Shown in pieces: positions 50,370-59,578 of a stretch of DNA of 64,000 nt. The notes beneath the pieces were generated by a model. The model was given only the letters and a program-made list of their open reading frames with translations, was not told the DNA's origin and did not search any database. The stretch covers positions 186,001-250,000 of the forward strand of contig NZ_ATFK01000003.1 in the NCBI RefSeq assembly GCF_000413475.1, in the 5' to 3' direction. The DNA is from Streptococcus intermedius SK54 = ATCC 27335 (GTDB taxonomy: Bacteria > Bacillota > Bacilli > Lactobacillales > Streptococcaceae). The translations under genes were made by a program, and so were the position numbers. Position 1 is the first letter of the stretch. Each line of letters begins with the position of its first letter.

Positions 50370-50933
50370 TTATTTTCTAACTTTTTCAAGAGCTGGAATG
50401 ATGGCAACTGTCAGAATAGCAGAAATAATCATTTCAGCAATGGAATTGGTAGAGATGACAGAAGCAAGTAGCAATTGAATATTTCCGTTATAAACATTTG
50501 AGAATAGTAGGAAGATACCTCCTAAAACAAAAATAGTATTTGTCAACGAACCAATTGCTCCAGCTAAAATAAGCCCAGTCTTATTTTTTAGATATCTATA
50601 AACAAAATAGGGTGTGATCCCGATTAAAATTCTCGGTATAAGAGCAATGATAAGAGAATAGATATTTCCATTAGGGACAAATGGGCTAAATAGATAGCTT
50701 GTTGGCAAGAGTACAATTGTATTAGTGATTAGACTAATGACTCCCATTAAAGCGCCTAAAAGTGCCCCAACTTTTGGTCCATAAAGGATACTGGCAATAA
50801 TAACTGGAATATGAACAATCGTTGGTTTAATCGGGACAGGAAATAAGTTAAAAATCACCGAACTCAATAGATGAATGACTAACATAATAGCAAAAAAGAT
50901 AGCAATTTGAGCAATATTAGATTGTTTCTTCAT
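50370..50933 (-). CDS. panT: ECF transporter substrate-binding (S) component, probably for pantothenate
   Basis: A 187-residue membrane protein with about six helices, typical of ECF S components (PTIVHIPVIIASILYGPKVGALLGALMGV is the conserved N-terminal helix pair, about residues 37-65). It overlaps coaC by 17 bases and lies in the coaB-coaC operon, so its ligand is probably pantothenate or a precursor of coenzyme A. It would use the shared EcfAAT energising module encoded elsewhere. Confidence 0.82.
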   Translation of the reverse strand: MKKQSNIAQIAIFFAIMLVIHLLSSVIFNLFPVPIKPTIVHIPVIIASILYGPKVGALLGALMGVISLITNTIVLLPTSYLFSPFVPNGNIYSLIIALIPRILIGITPYFVYRYLKNKTGLILAGAIGSLTNTIFVLGGIFLLFSNVYNGNIQLLLASVISTNSIAEMIISAILTVAIIPALEKVRK

Positions 50934-51468
50934 AAATGATTTCCTTTACTTTTTCCATAATTGTTTCTACAGAAGCGAGAGCACCAATTCCTTTATCACC
51001 GCAAGCTAATATAGTTTCTCTAGGCCGAATGATGTGCCAGCCATATTTCTCTAATTTAGATAGATTGTCTTGAGTGATTGGATTTTCATACATTTTTGTG
51101 TTCATAGCAGGGGCCAGTACTTTTTTGACTGTTGTAGGCAAAGCAAGAGCAGTGCTTGTTATCATATTGTCTGCAAAACCATTTGCTAATTTTGCGATTG
51201 TATTAGCTGTTGCAGGTGCAACTAAGAAAAGATCTGTTTGCTTAGCAATTTCAATATGATTGACTTTGTTTGGAGCAAGTTCGTCCATGACATCCGTATG
51301 CACGATATGTTTCGACAATACCTGCAATGTCAATGGGGGAATGAAATTTATAGCTGCTGAAGACATCAGAACAGTTACATCTAGATTGTTTTTTGTGAAT
51401 TGGTTGGTCAAATCGGCAGCTTTATATGCAGCAATACTTCCTGTGACAGCTAATGTAATATGTTTCAT
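50917..51468 (-). CDS. coaC: Phosphopantothenoylcysteine decarboxylase
   Basis: It decarboxylates phosphopantothenoylcysteine to phosphopantetheine using FMN. The 183-residue flavoprotein shows VTGSIAAYKAADL at the N-terminus, the FLVAPATANTIAKLANG core and PAMNTKMYENP. It is separate from coaB, as in streptococci and enterococci. It overlaps coaB by 4 bases and panT by 17. Confidence 0.93.
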   Translation of the reverse strand: MKHITLAVTGSIAAYKAADLTNQFTKNNLDVTVLMSSAAINFIPPLTLQVLSKHIVHTDVMDELAPNKVNHIEIAKQTDLFLVAPATANTIAKLANGFADNMITSTALALPTTVKKVLAPAMNTKMYENPITQDNLSKLEKYGWHIIRPRETILACGDKGIGALASVETIMEKVKEIIYEETI

Positions 51469-52157
51469 AGATTGTCCTTTGTGTGAGTGTGTGTTACGAG
51501 TTGTTGAGCAATTTCTTCTTTAGTATCGACTTTTATAACAGAATTTATTTTGACTAGGTAAGCATGATGTTGATTATCGGAGATATCAGACAAGTCATTT
51601 GCCACAATGATTTCAGCTTGATTTTTAGTAAGACTGGCACGAGCAACAGTCAGTAATTCTTCCTTAGAAACATCAACTAAGAGTTTAAAACCAATCAGGC
51701 GGATATTGGGATTCCATTTTTTTACTTGACTGATAATTTTCGGCGTTTGTTTAAGAAAGAGCACTTGGTAATTATCCTTTGATGAAATCTTGCTTTGTTT
51801 ATTGGTCTTATTTAAAAATTCTGTTAAATCTTGAGATGTAGTGATTTGCTCAAAACCTGTCATATAAATCGGCGTGTAGTCAGAAACGGCCATTGAGTGA
51901 ATCAAAACGTCGTGAGTTTTGACTAGAGGTTTCATCATTTCAAATAGTTCTTGCACATTCTCAATAATTTGAATTGTTAAATTCGGATGAGCAGCAGGTT
52001 TGATAGCGTTCCGTGTAGTGATTAAAGTAACCTGATCACCTTGTTCTAAAAAACTGTCCGCAATCAGTGCACCGAGTTTTCCTGTGGAATGATTCGTAAT
52101 AGAGCGAACTTGATCGATTTTTTCGCTCGTTCCGCCAGAAGTAATCAATAGTTTCAT
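51465..52157 (-). CDS. coaB: Phosphopantothenate--cysteine ligase
   Basis: It joins cysteine to 4'-phosphopantothenate, the second step of coenzyme A synthesis. The 230-residue CoaB domain stands alone: TSGGTSEKIDQVRSITNHSTG is the nucleotide-binding N-terminus (residues about 6-26), AVSDY and LIGFKL follow, and VANDL lies near the end. Streptococcal stand-alone CoaB is of the CTP- or ATP-using type II class. First gene of coaB-coaC-panT and divergent from fhs. Confidence 0.92.
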   Translation of the reverse strand: MKLLITSGGTSEKIDQVRSITNHSTGKLGALIADSFLEQGDQVTLITTRNAIKPAAHPNLTIQIIENVQELFEMMKPLVKTHDVLIHSMAVSDYTPIYMTGFEQITTSQDLTEFLNKTNKQSKISSKDNYQVLFLKQTPKIISQVKKWNPNIRLIGFKLLVDVSKEELLTVARASLTKNQAEIIVANDLSDISDNQHHAYLVKINSVIKVDTKEEIAQQLVTHTHTKDNL

Positions 52158-52202
52158 GACTAAATTTTACACAAAAAAAGTTAATTCGTAAATAAAAAAA
52201 TG

Positions 52203-52215
52203 TTTTCCGAACGTT
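52203..52215 (+). promoter_or_regulatory. Candidate PurR box upstream of fhs
   Basis: TTTTCCGAACGTT resembles the lactococcal/streptococcal PurBox AWWWCCGAACWWT (11 of 13 positions). It lies 46 bases before the fhs -10, a typical activator distance. Confidence 0.5.
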
Positions 52216-52257
52216 TTTAAAAATTTAACCGTTGAAAATGTTTGTTTTCTTTATTTT

Positions 52258-52266
52258 TGATATAAT
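52258..52266 (+). promoter_or_regulatory. Extended -10 promoter of fhs
   Basis: TGATATAAT is a perfect extended -10, 27 bases before the ATG, with TGGAGG as ribosome site. Confidence 0.65.
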
Positions 52267-52293
52267 AATACTATAAAAACTGGAGGATTCCAA

Positions 52294-53964
52294 ATGAAAA
52301 CGGATATAGAAATTGCTCAAAGTGTTGACTTACAGCCAATTGCTAGTGTGGTAGATAAAGTTGGAATTGATTATGACGATTTGGAACTCTACGGCAAGTA
52401 TAAGGCTAAATTATCTTTTGACAAGATTCAGGAATTAAAAAAGAACCCAGTTGGTAAGCTGATTTTGGTAACAGCGATTAATCCGACACCTGCTGGAGAA
52501 GGAAAATCAACAATTACCATTGGTTTAGCAGATGCTCTTAACAAAATCGGAAAGAAAACCATGATTGCGATTCGAGAACCGTCTCTTGGGCCAGTTATGG
52601 GAATTAAAGGTGGAGCTGCTGGTGGTGGTTATGCACAGGTTCTACCAATGGAGGATATTAACCTGCATTTCACAGGAGATATGCATGCGATAACCACTGC
52701 TAACAATGCTCTTTCTGCTCTGATTGACAATCATCTTCATCAAGGAAATGATTTAGGAATTGACCAACGGCGTATCATTTGGAAACGTGTGGTAGACTTG
52801 AATGATCGTGCTTTGCGACATGTGACAGTTGGCTTGGGTAGCCCGGTTAATGGAATTCCACGGGAAGATGGTTTTGATATTACTGTTGCATCTGAAATCA
52901 TGGCTATTCTCTGCTTAGCGACAAGCATTGAGGATTTGAAAGAACGTTTAGCTAATATCGTTATTGGATACCGTTATGATCGAACGCCTGTTTATGTCCG
53001 AGATTTAGAAGTAGAAGGAGCTCTTGCTCTTATCTTGAAAGATGCTATTAAGCCGAATTTGGTTCAGACTATCTATGGAACGCCTGCTTTTGTTCATGGA
53101 GGACCATTTGCTAATATTGCACATGGCTGTAATTCCGTTCTGGCAACGACAACAGCCCTGCATCTGGCAGACTACACAGTAACTGAAGCTGGCTTTGGTG
53201 CGGATTTAGGGGCTGAGAAATTCTTAGACATCAAAACACCAAATCTTCCGACCTCTCCGGATGTTGTGGTTATTGTTGCGACTCTCAGGGCCCTGAAAAT
53301 GAACGGTGGTGTCGCGAAAGAAGTTTTGACCGAAGAAAATGTGGAAGCAGTGCGGGCTGGCTTTGCCAATCTTAAACGGCATGTGGAAAATATCCGTAAA
53401 TTTGGCATTCCAGCTGTCGTAGCAATCAATGAGTTTGTTTCCGATACAAAAGCTGAAATTGCTGAGCTGAAAGCACTTTGTGCTCAAATTGATGTACCTG
53501 TGGAATTGGCTAGTGTCTGGGCAGATGGTGCTGACGGTGGATTGGCTCTTGCGGAAGTTGTGGTCAAAACGATTGAAACGAGACCCGCCAAGTATACTCG
53601 ACTCTATGATAATAATTTGACAGTTGAAGAAAAAATCGAGAAAATTGTCAAGGAAATCTATCGTGGAACAAAAGTTAATTTTGAAAAGAAAGCAAAAACT
53701 CAAATTTCTCAAATTGTCAAGAACGGCTGGGATAGGCTGCCAATTTGTATGGCCAAGACCCAGTACAGTTTTTCAGATAATCCAGCCCTGCTTGGAGCGC
53801 CGGAAAATTTTGTGATCACCATTCGTGAAGTCGTTCCAAAAATGGGCGCAGGTTTTATTGTCGCCCTGACTGGTGATGTTATGACGATGCCAGGTTTGCC
53901 AAAACGCCCTGCAGCTCTCAATATGGATGTAGCAGCAGATGGAACTGCTATTGGACTGTTTTAA
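52294..53964 (+). CDS. fhs: Formate--tetrahydrofolate ligase
   Basis: It makes 10-formyltetrahydrofolate for purine synthesis and initiator tRNA formylation. The 556-residue protein has [14 protein letters not shown] near residue 68 (ATP loop), [25 protein letters not shown] segments directly after, and ends like other family members ([12 protein letters not shown]). It is divergent from the coenzyme A genes and single, with a PurR-type box upstream. Confidence 0.96.
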   Translation: MKTDIEIAQSVDLQPIASVVDKVGIDYDDLELYGKYKAKLSFDKIQELKKNPVGKLILVTAINPTPAGEGKSTITIGLADALNKIGKKTMIAIREPSLGPVMGIKGGAAGGGYAQVLPMEDINLHFTGDMHAITTANNALSALIDNHLHQGNDLGIDQRRIIWKRVVDLNDRALRHVTVGLGSPVNGIPREDGFDITVASEIMAILCLATSIEDLKERLANIVIGYRYDRTPVYVRDLEVEGALALILKDAIKPNLVQTIYGTPAFVHGGPFANIAHGCNSVLATTTALHLADYTVTEAGFGADLGAEKFLDIKTPNLPTSPDVVVIVATLRALKMNGGVAKEVLTEENVEAVRAGFANLKRHVENIRKFGIPAVVAINEFVSDTKAEIAELKALCAQIDVPVELASVWADGADGGLALAEVVVKTIETRPAKYTRLYDNNLTVEEKIEKIVKEIYRGTKVNFEKKAKTQISQIVKNGWDRLPICMAKTQYSFSDNPALLGAPENFVITIREVVPKMGAGFIVALTGDVMTMPGLPKRPAALNMDVAADGTAIGLF

Positions 53965-53970
53965 AATAAC

Positions 53971-53997
53971 AAGGTTCGCAAGAGCCTTTTATTTTTG
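53971..53997 (+). terminator. Terminator of fhs
   Basis: AAGGTTC pairs with GAGCCTT around a GCAA tetraloop, followed by TTATTTTT. Confidence 0.75.
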
Positions 53998-54063
53998 AAT
54001 TTGGTAAACTATGTATAGTTGTATAAGCTTAAACAAAAAGGTTGGAAGGAAAGATTCGTTAGG

Positions 54064-54570
54064 ATGAATATTAGATTAGCTCATAAATCTGATGTTGCAG
54101 CCCTTGTAGCGCTCGACGCTCCTTATGTAGAAAATACTGCTATGACATTTGAATGCCAGCTTCCCAGCACCGAAGAATTTATCAATCGCATTGAAAAGAC
54201 ATTGGGAAACTATTTTGATCTAGTAGTAGAAGAGGAAGGATTATAGTAGGCTATGCATATGTTTCGACTTATGATGATCGAGAGGCCTACAATTGGGCGG
54301 CTGAATTGTCAGTTTATGTAGCTAGTGAGAGTCGTGGTCGTGGGGTGGTAGCTCTCCTTCTATGATGAATTGGAACTGCTTATTGAATAGTAAGGCATTG
54401 TCCATTTTCTAGCTTGTATTGCCCTGCTGAATGATGCCAGTATTTCTTTCCATAAAAAACGTGGTTACCAGCAAGTGGATCATTTTCCCAAAATTGGTTA
54501 CAAATTTGGGAAAATGGCACGATAACAACGTGGTTACAGAAGAGTTTGGATAAACCAGAAAAATTAATTA
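54064..54570 (+). pseudogene. Decayed GNAT acetyltransferase (phosphinothricin acetyltransferase-like)
   Basis: The frame opens MNIRLAHKSDVAALVALDAP and ends early at 54246. Shifted frames continue IVGYAYVSTYDDREAYNWAA, ELSVYVASESRGRG (acetyl-CoA loop), YDELELLIE, SISFHKKRGYQQV and HFPKIGYKFGKM, the order expected for a PAT-type acetyltransferase of about 165 residues. At least three frameshifts and several stops interrupt it. Not functional. Confidence 0.82.
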
Positions 54571-54597
54571 AATTAGTCAAAAATGTGGGTGTTGAAA

Positions 54598-55263
54598 ATG
54601 AACGGTAGTTTGAATGTAGAAAACATTTTTCAAGAATTAAAAGAAGTAGCTAACAGTGATGATGCAGTTCACATGAAGGCGTATATGAAAAATCAGTTTG
54701 AATTTTTAGGAGTAAAGACACCTATTAGGAGGAAAATTTCTAAAATAGTTTTTAAGAAAAATCACAACTCTACGATAGATTGGGATTTTATCAATCGGGC
54801 TTGGGAGAATCCCTATCGTGAAATGCAATATGTGGTGCTGGATTATTTACAACTAAAACAAACATCTTTAGCCTCAAACGATTTAACAAAGGTAAAGGAA
54901 TTAGCACAAACAAAACCTTGGTGGGATACGATTGACTTTTTGAGCCATTTGGTAGGTTATATTTGTTTACACTATCCTGAGACAAAGAAAATAGTATTGG
55001 ATTGGAGTACGGATGAGGACATTTGGTTACGCCGATTGGCTATCGAACACCAATTACTTCAAAAAGAGCAAACGGATGTTCTGTTGCTGGAGCAAATCCT
55101 TCTCAACAATCTAGATCAGACGGAATTTTTTATCAACAAAGCCATTGGTTGGGCGCTACGTGATTATTCAAAGACTAACCCTGATTGGGTGCGAGATTTT
55201 ATCCAAATGCATAAAGAGGGTCTGACATCTCTCAGTATCAGGGAAGGAAGTAAGTATTTGTAA
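54598..55263 (+). CDS. DNA alkylation repair protein (AlkD-like HEAT-repeat glycosylase)
   Basis: An all-helical HEAT-like repeat protein of about 221 residues, like AlkC/AlkD enzymes that remove N3- or N7-alkyl purines without flipping the base. Family segments include FLGVKTPIRRKISK, WENPYREMQYVVLDYL, the aromatic/acid patch KPWWDTIDFLSHLVG, WLRRLAIEHQL and the end FINKAIGWALRDYSKTNP. The start is uncertain: ATG codons at 54583 and 54598 both lack a good ribosome site; 54598 begins closest to homologues. Confidence 0.88.
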   Translation: MNGSLNVENIFQELKEVANSDDAVHMKAYMKNQFEFLGVKTPIRRKISKIVFKKNHNSTIDWDFINRAWENPYREMQYVVLDYLQLKQTSLASNDLTKVKELAQTKPWWDTIDFLSHLVGYICLHYPETKKIVLDWSTDEDIWLRRLAIEHQLLQKEQTDVLLLEQILLNNLDQTEFFINKAIGWALRDYSKTNPDWVRDFIQMHKEGLTSLSIREGSKYL

Positions 55264-55346
55264 AGGTATATAAAGTCTCGATTTATTGATGAGTGCTTTT
55301 GATAATAGTAAAACGCCTTAAATTACGTTTAGAGCGTTGCGTAATG

Positions 55347-56039
55347 TTAAATATTCTTTTGTTCTAAATGATGGATACGATTATATCTAGTATAATGGAC
55401 GATAATAATGGTTAAAATAGCAGTGACTGTCCAGATAGCATATTGATGAATGAAGCGTGTGAGAACTCCAGTGAAAATAGCTCCTCCGATGAAACTGGCA
55501 ACAATCATAGAGTAATTAACAGCCTGTCTTTGAATAATATGTCTACGCTCTTTAAAACGAATATACTCGTACCAAGCAGTGACCATTTTCCGATAATTTC
55601 CTGAGGTCATCATAATCATGTAGGGGTGAGACTCGACTTTTGAGCCTGTATAAGTTAACATGACCATTCCTGTAGAGGTTGCAAATAATATCACCCAGAT
55701 AAAATAATGAGAGTGAAAGAACGGAAAGAGGAAAGTGATGAGAGTTAACGGTAAGATTCCCCAAGTACGCCAATGTGAACTTTGAGCCTGTTCTTTAAGT
55801 AGAATACCAAGGATAAAACCAAAAGTAAAGAAGACAAGTGAAAGAATGCGATAAGCCGTCTTTACGGTTGGACCATCCCAGTCGGCTACAATTAAAAGAA
55901 TATTCCCTGTTTGGGTTGCGATTAGCGTACTAAATTGCATATGCGAGAAAACATCAAGGCAGCCACCTACAGCACCAAGTAAGAGAGCCATTATTCTCGT
56001 ATCCTGAGGCATAAGGACAGGCTGTTTTGTTGTATCCAT
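55347..56039 (-). CDS. YoaK/DUF1275 family membrane protein
   Basis: A 230-residue integral membrane protein of the YoaK (DUF1275) family, with about six helices and the conserved LLGAVGGCLDVFSHMQF, then QTGNILLI near the N-terminus. Function unknown; some homologues are linked to transport or stress. AGGAGGATAAAAAG upstream is a near-ideal ribosome site. It is divergent from the orphan RNA locus. Confidence 0.85.
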   Translation of the reverse strand: MDTTKQPVLMPQDTRIMALLLGAVGGCLDVFSHMQFSTLIATQTGNILLIVADWDGPTVKTAYRILSLVFFTFGFILGILLKEQAQSSHWRTWGILPLTLITFLFPFFHSHYFIWVILFATSTGMVMLTYTGSKVESHPYMIMMTSGNYRKMVTAWYEYIRFKERRHIIQRQAVNYSMIVASFIGGAIFTGVLTRFIHQYAIWTVTAILTIIIVHYTRYNRIHHLEQKNI

Positions 56040-56123
56040 AACTTTTTATCCTCCTAAAATTATTTTACTCTTTTAAAATGTTAATTTCAAATGTGGAAGG
56101 AGTTGAGAATGTAATAGTTTTTC

Positions 56124-56152
56124 TTGACATAATTTGATAAGTATAGTAAGAT
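56124..56152 (+). promoter_or_regulatory. Promoter of the orphan RNA
   Basis: TTGACA (56124-56129) and TAAGAT (56147-56152) are 17 bases apart. An alternative -10, TATAGT (56142-56147), would be too close. Start of transcription is expected near 56159. Confidence 0.6.
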
Positions 56153-56230
56153 TGGTTCATGCGGTGAGTCGATAGGTGGCGCAAGCCACATATTGAGCAT
56201 GGGAGGTCATATACGCAGGAGCGGACCTTG

Positions 56231-56272
56231 ATGAGTTGTGTGAACCTGCTCATCACACGAAAGTGCCTTTAG
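56231..56272 (+). CDS. Possible leader peptide inside the orphan RNA
   Basis: AGGAG (56217-56221), 9 bases before an ATG at 56231, is a good ribosome site. The frame reads MSCVNLLITRKCL and stops at 56270-56272, one base before the terminator stem. The ribosome site is itself in one of the competing helices. A 13-codon frame can arise by chance, so this is tentative. Confidence 0.3.
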   Translation: MSCVNLLITRKCL

Positions 56273-56297
56273 TCCCCACTTTTAGTGGGGATTTTTT
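56273..56297 (+). terminator. Terminator of the orphan RNA
   Basis: CCCCACT and AGTGGGG pair around TTT and are followed by ATTTTTT. Confidence 0.85.
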
Positions 56298-56563
56298 GTT
56301 TGTAGTAGATGACTTCTATTGAGGCACAAAGAGAATGAGGCCAGTATTCTCTTTTGATATGGTAATGCAATGATAATTTTCATTTTGTGATTCTGGAAAA
56401 TTCGGAAACTAAGAGCTTGTCGTTTAATATCCTTGATGAGTTTATTAATAACCGTCAACTTGACATTTGAATAGATTCAAGGACGTTAGTGATGTAACTT
56501 TTGTAGGCCAAAAAGCTCTATAACTTTTGTATGGGATCTACCCACTACAGAAATTATAGAGCT
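56283..56563 (-). mobile_element. Second ISL3-family relic: transposase C-terminus plus joined terminal repeats
   Basis: On the minus strand from 56467 a frame reads NVKLTVINKLIKDIKRQALS and then FRIFQNHKMKIIIALPYQKR, the C-terminus of an ISL3 transposase. Between it and zwf lies an imperfect 50-base palindrome (56514-56563) starting AGCTCTATAA and ending TTATAGAGCT, like two facing ISL3 ends; its minus-strand half, TCTATAATTTCTGTAGTGGG, resembles the terminal repeat at 19075-19107. The rest of the element is gone. The palindrome runs into TTTTT on the minus strand and may now end zwf transcription. Confidence 0.7.
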
Positions 56564-56614
56564 AGGAAAAGACTGGCAAATGAATGAGTTGCAAATCGAT
56601 TATATATATTTACT

Positions 56615-58102
56615 TTATTCCAGTCGCCCTTCTTTGCGATAGGCTTCGTCTGGTCGCCAATTCCAATTGGCTTCGAAGTGGTGCAGAAGTTCAAAGCTAG
56701 CTGCAGGCCCCATAGTACCTGATTTATAATGATGAAGAGGAACTTCATTGTTTGCCCACAAGGCTTCAATGCGATCAATCAATTCCCAGCTAGAACGCAC
56801 TTCATCCCAATGGCTGAAGTTCGTTGAGTCATTGTTTAACACATCGTATATGAGTTTCTCGTAAGGCTCTGGTGATGCACCAGAAGCGGTCGCATCTGTA
56901 CGATAATCAAGTGTTAGCGGGGCTAAGCTAAACTGCTCACCTACTTCTTTGCCGTTCATGCTAAGAGAAAAACCTTCAGTTGGCTGAATGTAGATGGTCA
57001 ACACATTTGGTTGGAGCGAGGAGCCAAAAATGGATTCCACTTGCTTAAAAACAATGTTGACATGAGTTCCTTTAGCAGTAAGACGCTTTCCAGTACGAAA
57101 GAAAAATGGAACCCCACGGAAACGCTCACTATCTACAAAAAACGCACCAGAAGCAAAAGTTTCTGTAGTAGATTCTGGATTAACATTTGGTTCGCTGCGA
57201 TAGGAAATATATTTTTTTCCATCAACTTTGCCAGAAGTATATTGACCGCGAATAAAGAGTCTTTTCAGATCATTATCAGTAGGCTTATGTAAGTTCTTGA
57301 AAACCTTAATCTTCTCAGCTCGAATGTCATCTTTGGTGAATGCTTTTGGTTTGTCCATAGCAAGTAAGGACAGGAGCTGGAGTGTGTGATTTTGTACCAT
57401 ATCACGTAGAGCGCCTGAATGATCGTAATAGCCACCGCGCTCCTCCACGCCTAACTTTTCTGCAAAGGTAATCTGGATATTGTCAATATAATCACGATTC
57501 CAGATATTTTCGAAAAGAAGGTTGGCAAAGCGAATGGCAAAAATACTTTGAATCATTTCTTTTCCGAGGTAATGGTCAATACGGAAAATCTGGTCTTCGT
57601 CAAATGTTGCCAGCAAATCATCATTCAACCTGCTAGCAGAGGCAAGATCTGTACCGAAGGGTTTTTCTACAATTAAGCGTTCAAATCCTTTTCCATCAAC
57701 AATTTGTTCAGATTTGAGGTGCTTGGCAATTGTTCCAAAAAACTGAGGCGCCATAGATAAAAAGAACAATTTATTGTGTTCTGCGTGATAGTGGTCATTG
57801 AGACGATTTTGTAGTTTTCTTAATTCAATATAATGTTCGGTATCTTGTACATCGTGACTTTGGTAGTAGAAATGGCTAGCAAAGTCTTGCGCTTGCTCAG
57901 GGCTATCTGCTAGGTCTGTTATCGACTCTACTACAACAGATTCAAAATATTCCTTACTCCAAGGTCTGCGAGCCGTACCGATAACAGCAAAATGCTTAGA
58001 CAGATTGCCAGATTTATACAATCTAAAAAGAGAAGGATAGAGTTTTCTTTTTGCTAAATCTCCACTAGCACCAAAAATTGTAATAATCAATTTTGAAGAC
58101 AT
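56615..58102 (-). CDS. zwf: Glucose-6-phosphate 1-dehydrogenase
   Basis: First enzyme of the oxidative pentose phosphate pathway, making NADPH. The 495-residue protein has GASGDLAKRKLYPSL at the N-terminus (NADP loop), the substrate-lysine motif RIDHYLGKE near residue 175, EKPFGTD and FRTGKRL. The next gene downstream is an IS relic whose palindrome may act as terminator. It is preceded by the MFS gene on the same strand, 48 bases upstream. Confidence 0.96.
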   Translation of the reverse strand: MSSKLIITIFGASGDLAKRKLYPSLFRLYKSGNLSKHFAVIGTARRPWSKEYFESVVVESITDLADSPEQAQDFASHFYYQSHDVQDTEHYIELRKLQNRLNDHYHAEHNKLFFLSMAPQFFGTIAKHLKSEQIVDGKGFERLIVEKPFGTDLASASRLNDDLLATFDEDQIFRIDHYLGKEMIQSIFAIRFANLLFENIWNRDYIDNIQITFAEKLGVEERGGYYDHSGALRDMVQNHTLQLLSLLAMDKPKAFTKDDIRAEKIKVFKNLHKPTDNDLKRLFIRGQYTSGKVDGKKYISYRSEPNVNPESTTETFASGAFFVDSERFRGVPFFFRTGKRLTAKGTHVNIVFKQVESIFGSSLQPNVLTIYIQPTEGFSLSMNGKEVGEQFSLAPLTLDYRTDATASGASPEPYEKLIYDVLNNDSTNFSHWDEVRSSWELIDRIEALWANNEVPLHHYKSGTMGPAASFELLHHFEANWNWRPDEAYRKEGRLE

Positions 58103-58149
58103 TTTGAATACCCATTTTCTAATATTTTATTTATTTTACCACAAATTGA

Positions 58150-59514
58150 TTAAAATTTCTGATTTTTGATAGCTCGAAATAAAGAGTAAAAAAGATAAAA
58201 AATAAGGATAACAAGGACAGATAGAAGAAGAAAAACAAGGTGCACACCTGTTGTGGTATCAGGAGACTGATTGACGATGACAGCAGCAGTAGCTGTTCCT
58301 AAAGCACCGGCAAATGTTTGCGCCATTTGAAAAAGTGCTGTAGCATCGGGTGATTTTTCGCGACTAATTTGTGAAACAGATAATGCCATTGTGTTGTTGA
58401 ACGCCATATTGCGCCCGATCGTGAAGAAAATATAGAGTAGAATGATAAATGGCAATGTTAGGGCTTTTGTAAAGGATGCAAAAACGAAGATAGCTAAGAA
58501 AAAGAGAATATTGCCACCATATAAGGAAAATTTGGGTCCTTTGTTATCATATAATTTGCCTAAGAAAGGTGCTGAGAAAGCTCCTAACATTATTCCAGGA
58601 AGTAACGCAAAACCAGATGCAGAAGTTGCTTGGTGTTTTACTAAAACCAAGAAATTAGGAATTAGAAAATTTGCTGATAAATTGGAAAATTGATAGAGGA
58701 AAAACGGAATGATTCCAAGTAAAATAGCTGGATTTTTCAAAATACGAATATCTAAAAAAGGATGTTCCACTGTTAAACTTCTCCAAATGAAAAGTAGAAG
58801 TGATAATAAAAAGATGATGACGAAGCTCCAATTAAAACTACCTTTTTCTAAGCTAGAAATGGCCATAATAGAAAAAGTAAGCGAGAGGGCAAGGAGTAAG
58901 AAAGAAATCCATTCAAAAGGGCGTTTCTTTCTATTGGGAGTATTTTCTAAAAAGAAAAATCCTAAAATGAAGGAGATGATCGGAATCGGCATGATGAATG
59001 TGTAAATCATATGCCAATCAAACAAACTAATCATAAAGCCGCTATAAGTGGGACCAATCGCAGGAGCTAGGCTTATAACGAGTCCAGACAGTCCCATGTA
59101 AAACCCGATTTGATTGCGCGGAATACGTTCTACGATAAGATTAAACATAAGTGGCGTGGCAATTCCAGTTGCTGAACCTTGCAAAATGCGGCCTAGCATG
59201 AGTAGGGCGAAATTTGGCGCAAGCATCGCTACACCGTTTCCTACTGTAAAAATAGCTAGGCTGGTAAAGAGAATTCTACGTTCAGACCAGTTGTGCGCTA
59301 GTGTGGCTCCTAGTGTAATTGTAATGGAGACAGCGAGCAGGTAACCTGTCGTAATCCACTGCAATGTTCCAAGATCTGTATGAAACACTTTCATAAGATG
59401 CGGGAAAGTGACATTCATACTAGTTTCCGAAAGAATTCCAGCAAAAGTAATTAGAGTAGTGGCAAAAATCGATAGCAACGTTTTTCTTGAAACGACTTGG
59501 TTGTGATGTGACAT
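58150..59514 (-). CDS. MFS multidrug exporter, DHA2 (14-helix) family
   Basis: A 454-residue proton-driven exporter with 12-14 predicted helices. DHA2-type signatures include LQWITTGYLLAVSITITLGA (motif in helix 2), LGRILQGSATGIATPLMFNL and GLSGLVISLAPAIGPTYSG (antiporter motif C). The ATG at 59514 has GGAG at 6-9 bases; the longer frame from 59553 does not. Drug efflux is likely; substrates unknown. Read toward zwf on the same strand. Confidence 0.9.
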   Translation of the reverse strand: MSHHNQVVSRKTLLSIFATTLITFAGILSETSMNVTFPHLMKVFHTDLGTLQWITTGYLLAVSITITLGATLAHNWSERRILFTSLAIFTVGNGVAMLAPNFALLMLGRILQGSATGIATPLMFNLIVERIPRNQIGFYMGLSGLVISLAPAIGPTYSGFMISLFDWHMIYTFIMPIPIISFILGFFFLENTPNRKKRPFEWISFLLLALSLTFSIMAISSLEKGSFNWSFVIIFLLSLLLFIWRSLTVEHPFLDIRILKNPAILLGIIPFFLYQFSNLSANFLIPNFLVLVKHQATSASGFALLPGIMLGAFSAPFLGKLYDNKGPKFSLYGGNILFFLAIFVFASFTKALTLPFIILLYIFFTIGRNMAFNNTMALSVSQISREKSPDATALFQMAQTFAGALGTATAAVIVNQSPDTTTGVHLVFLLLSVLVILIFYLFYSLFRAIKNQKF

Positions 59515-59578
59515 AATAACTCCTAAAAATAAAAATCTTTCTGACTTTATCATAATTGCTCAGAAAAGAGCATAATAG

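Larger units (their letters stand above)
56159..56297 (+). ncRNA. Unidentified structured RNA with its own promoter and terminator
   Basis: About 139 bases lie between a promoter and a T-tailed hairpin, with no downstream gene on this strand. TCGATA-G-GTGGC-GCAA-GCCAC-A-TATTGA (56169-56196) forms a long hairpin with a GNRA loop. Further helices compete or cross: AGGTC/GACCT (56204-56208 with 56224-56228), GCAGG/CCTGC (56215-56219 with 56245-56249), GATGAG/CTCATC (56230-56235 with 56249-56254) and GTGTGA/TCACAC (56238-56243 with 56253-56258). Mutually exclusive pairing suggests a switch or attenuator; a stand-alone small RNA is equally possible. It does not look like tmRNA, RNase P RNA or SRP RNA; a 6S-like RNA cannot be excluded. 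Confidence 0.65.

Noticed and set aside
53172..53712. Long minus-strand frames (up to 162 codons) inside fhs
   Set aside because: They mirror the fhs coding frame and show no recognisable protein features.
56159..56297. SRP RNA, RNase P RNA or tmRNA identity
   Set aside because: The conserved cores of these RNAs (GGAAG-type SRP loop, P4 motifs, tRNA-like ends) are not present.
58744..58751. Exact TACGAATA competence box
   Set aside because: It lies inside the MFS coding region, on the opposite strand, with no gene start behind it, so it is taken as chance.
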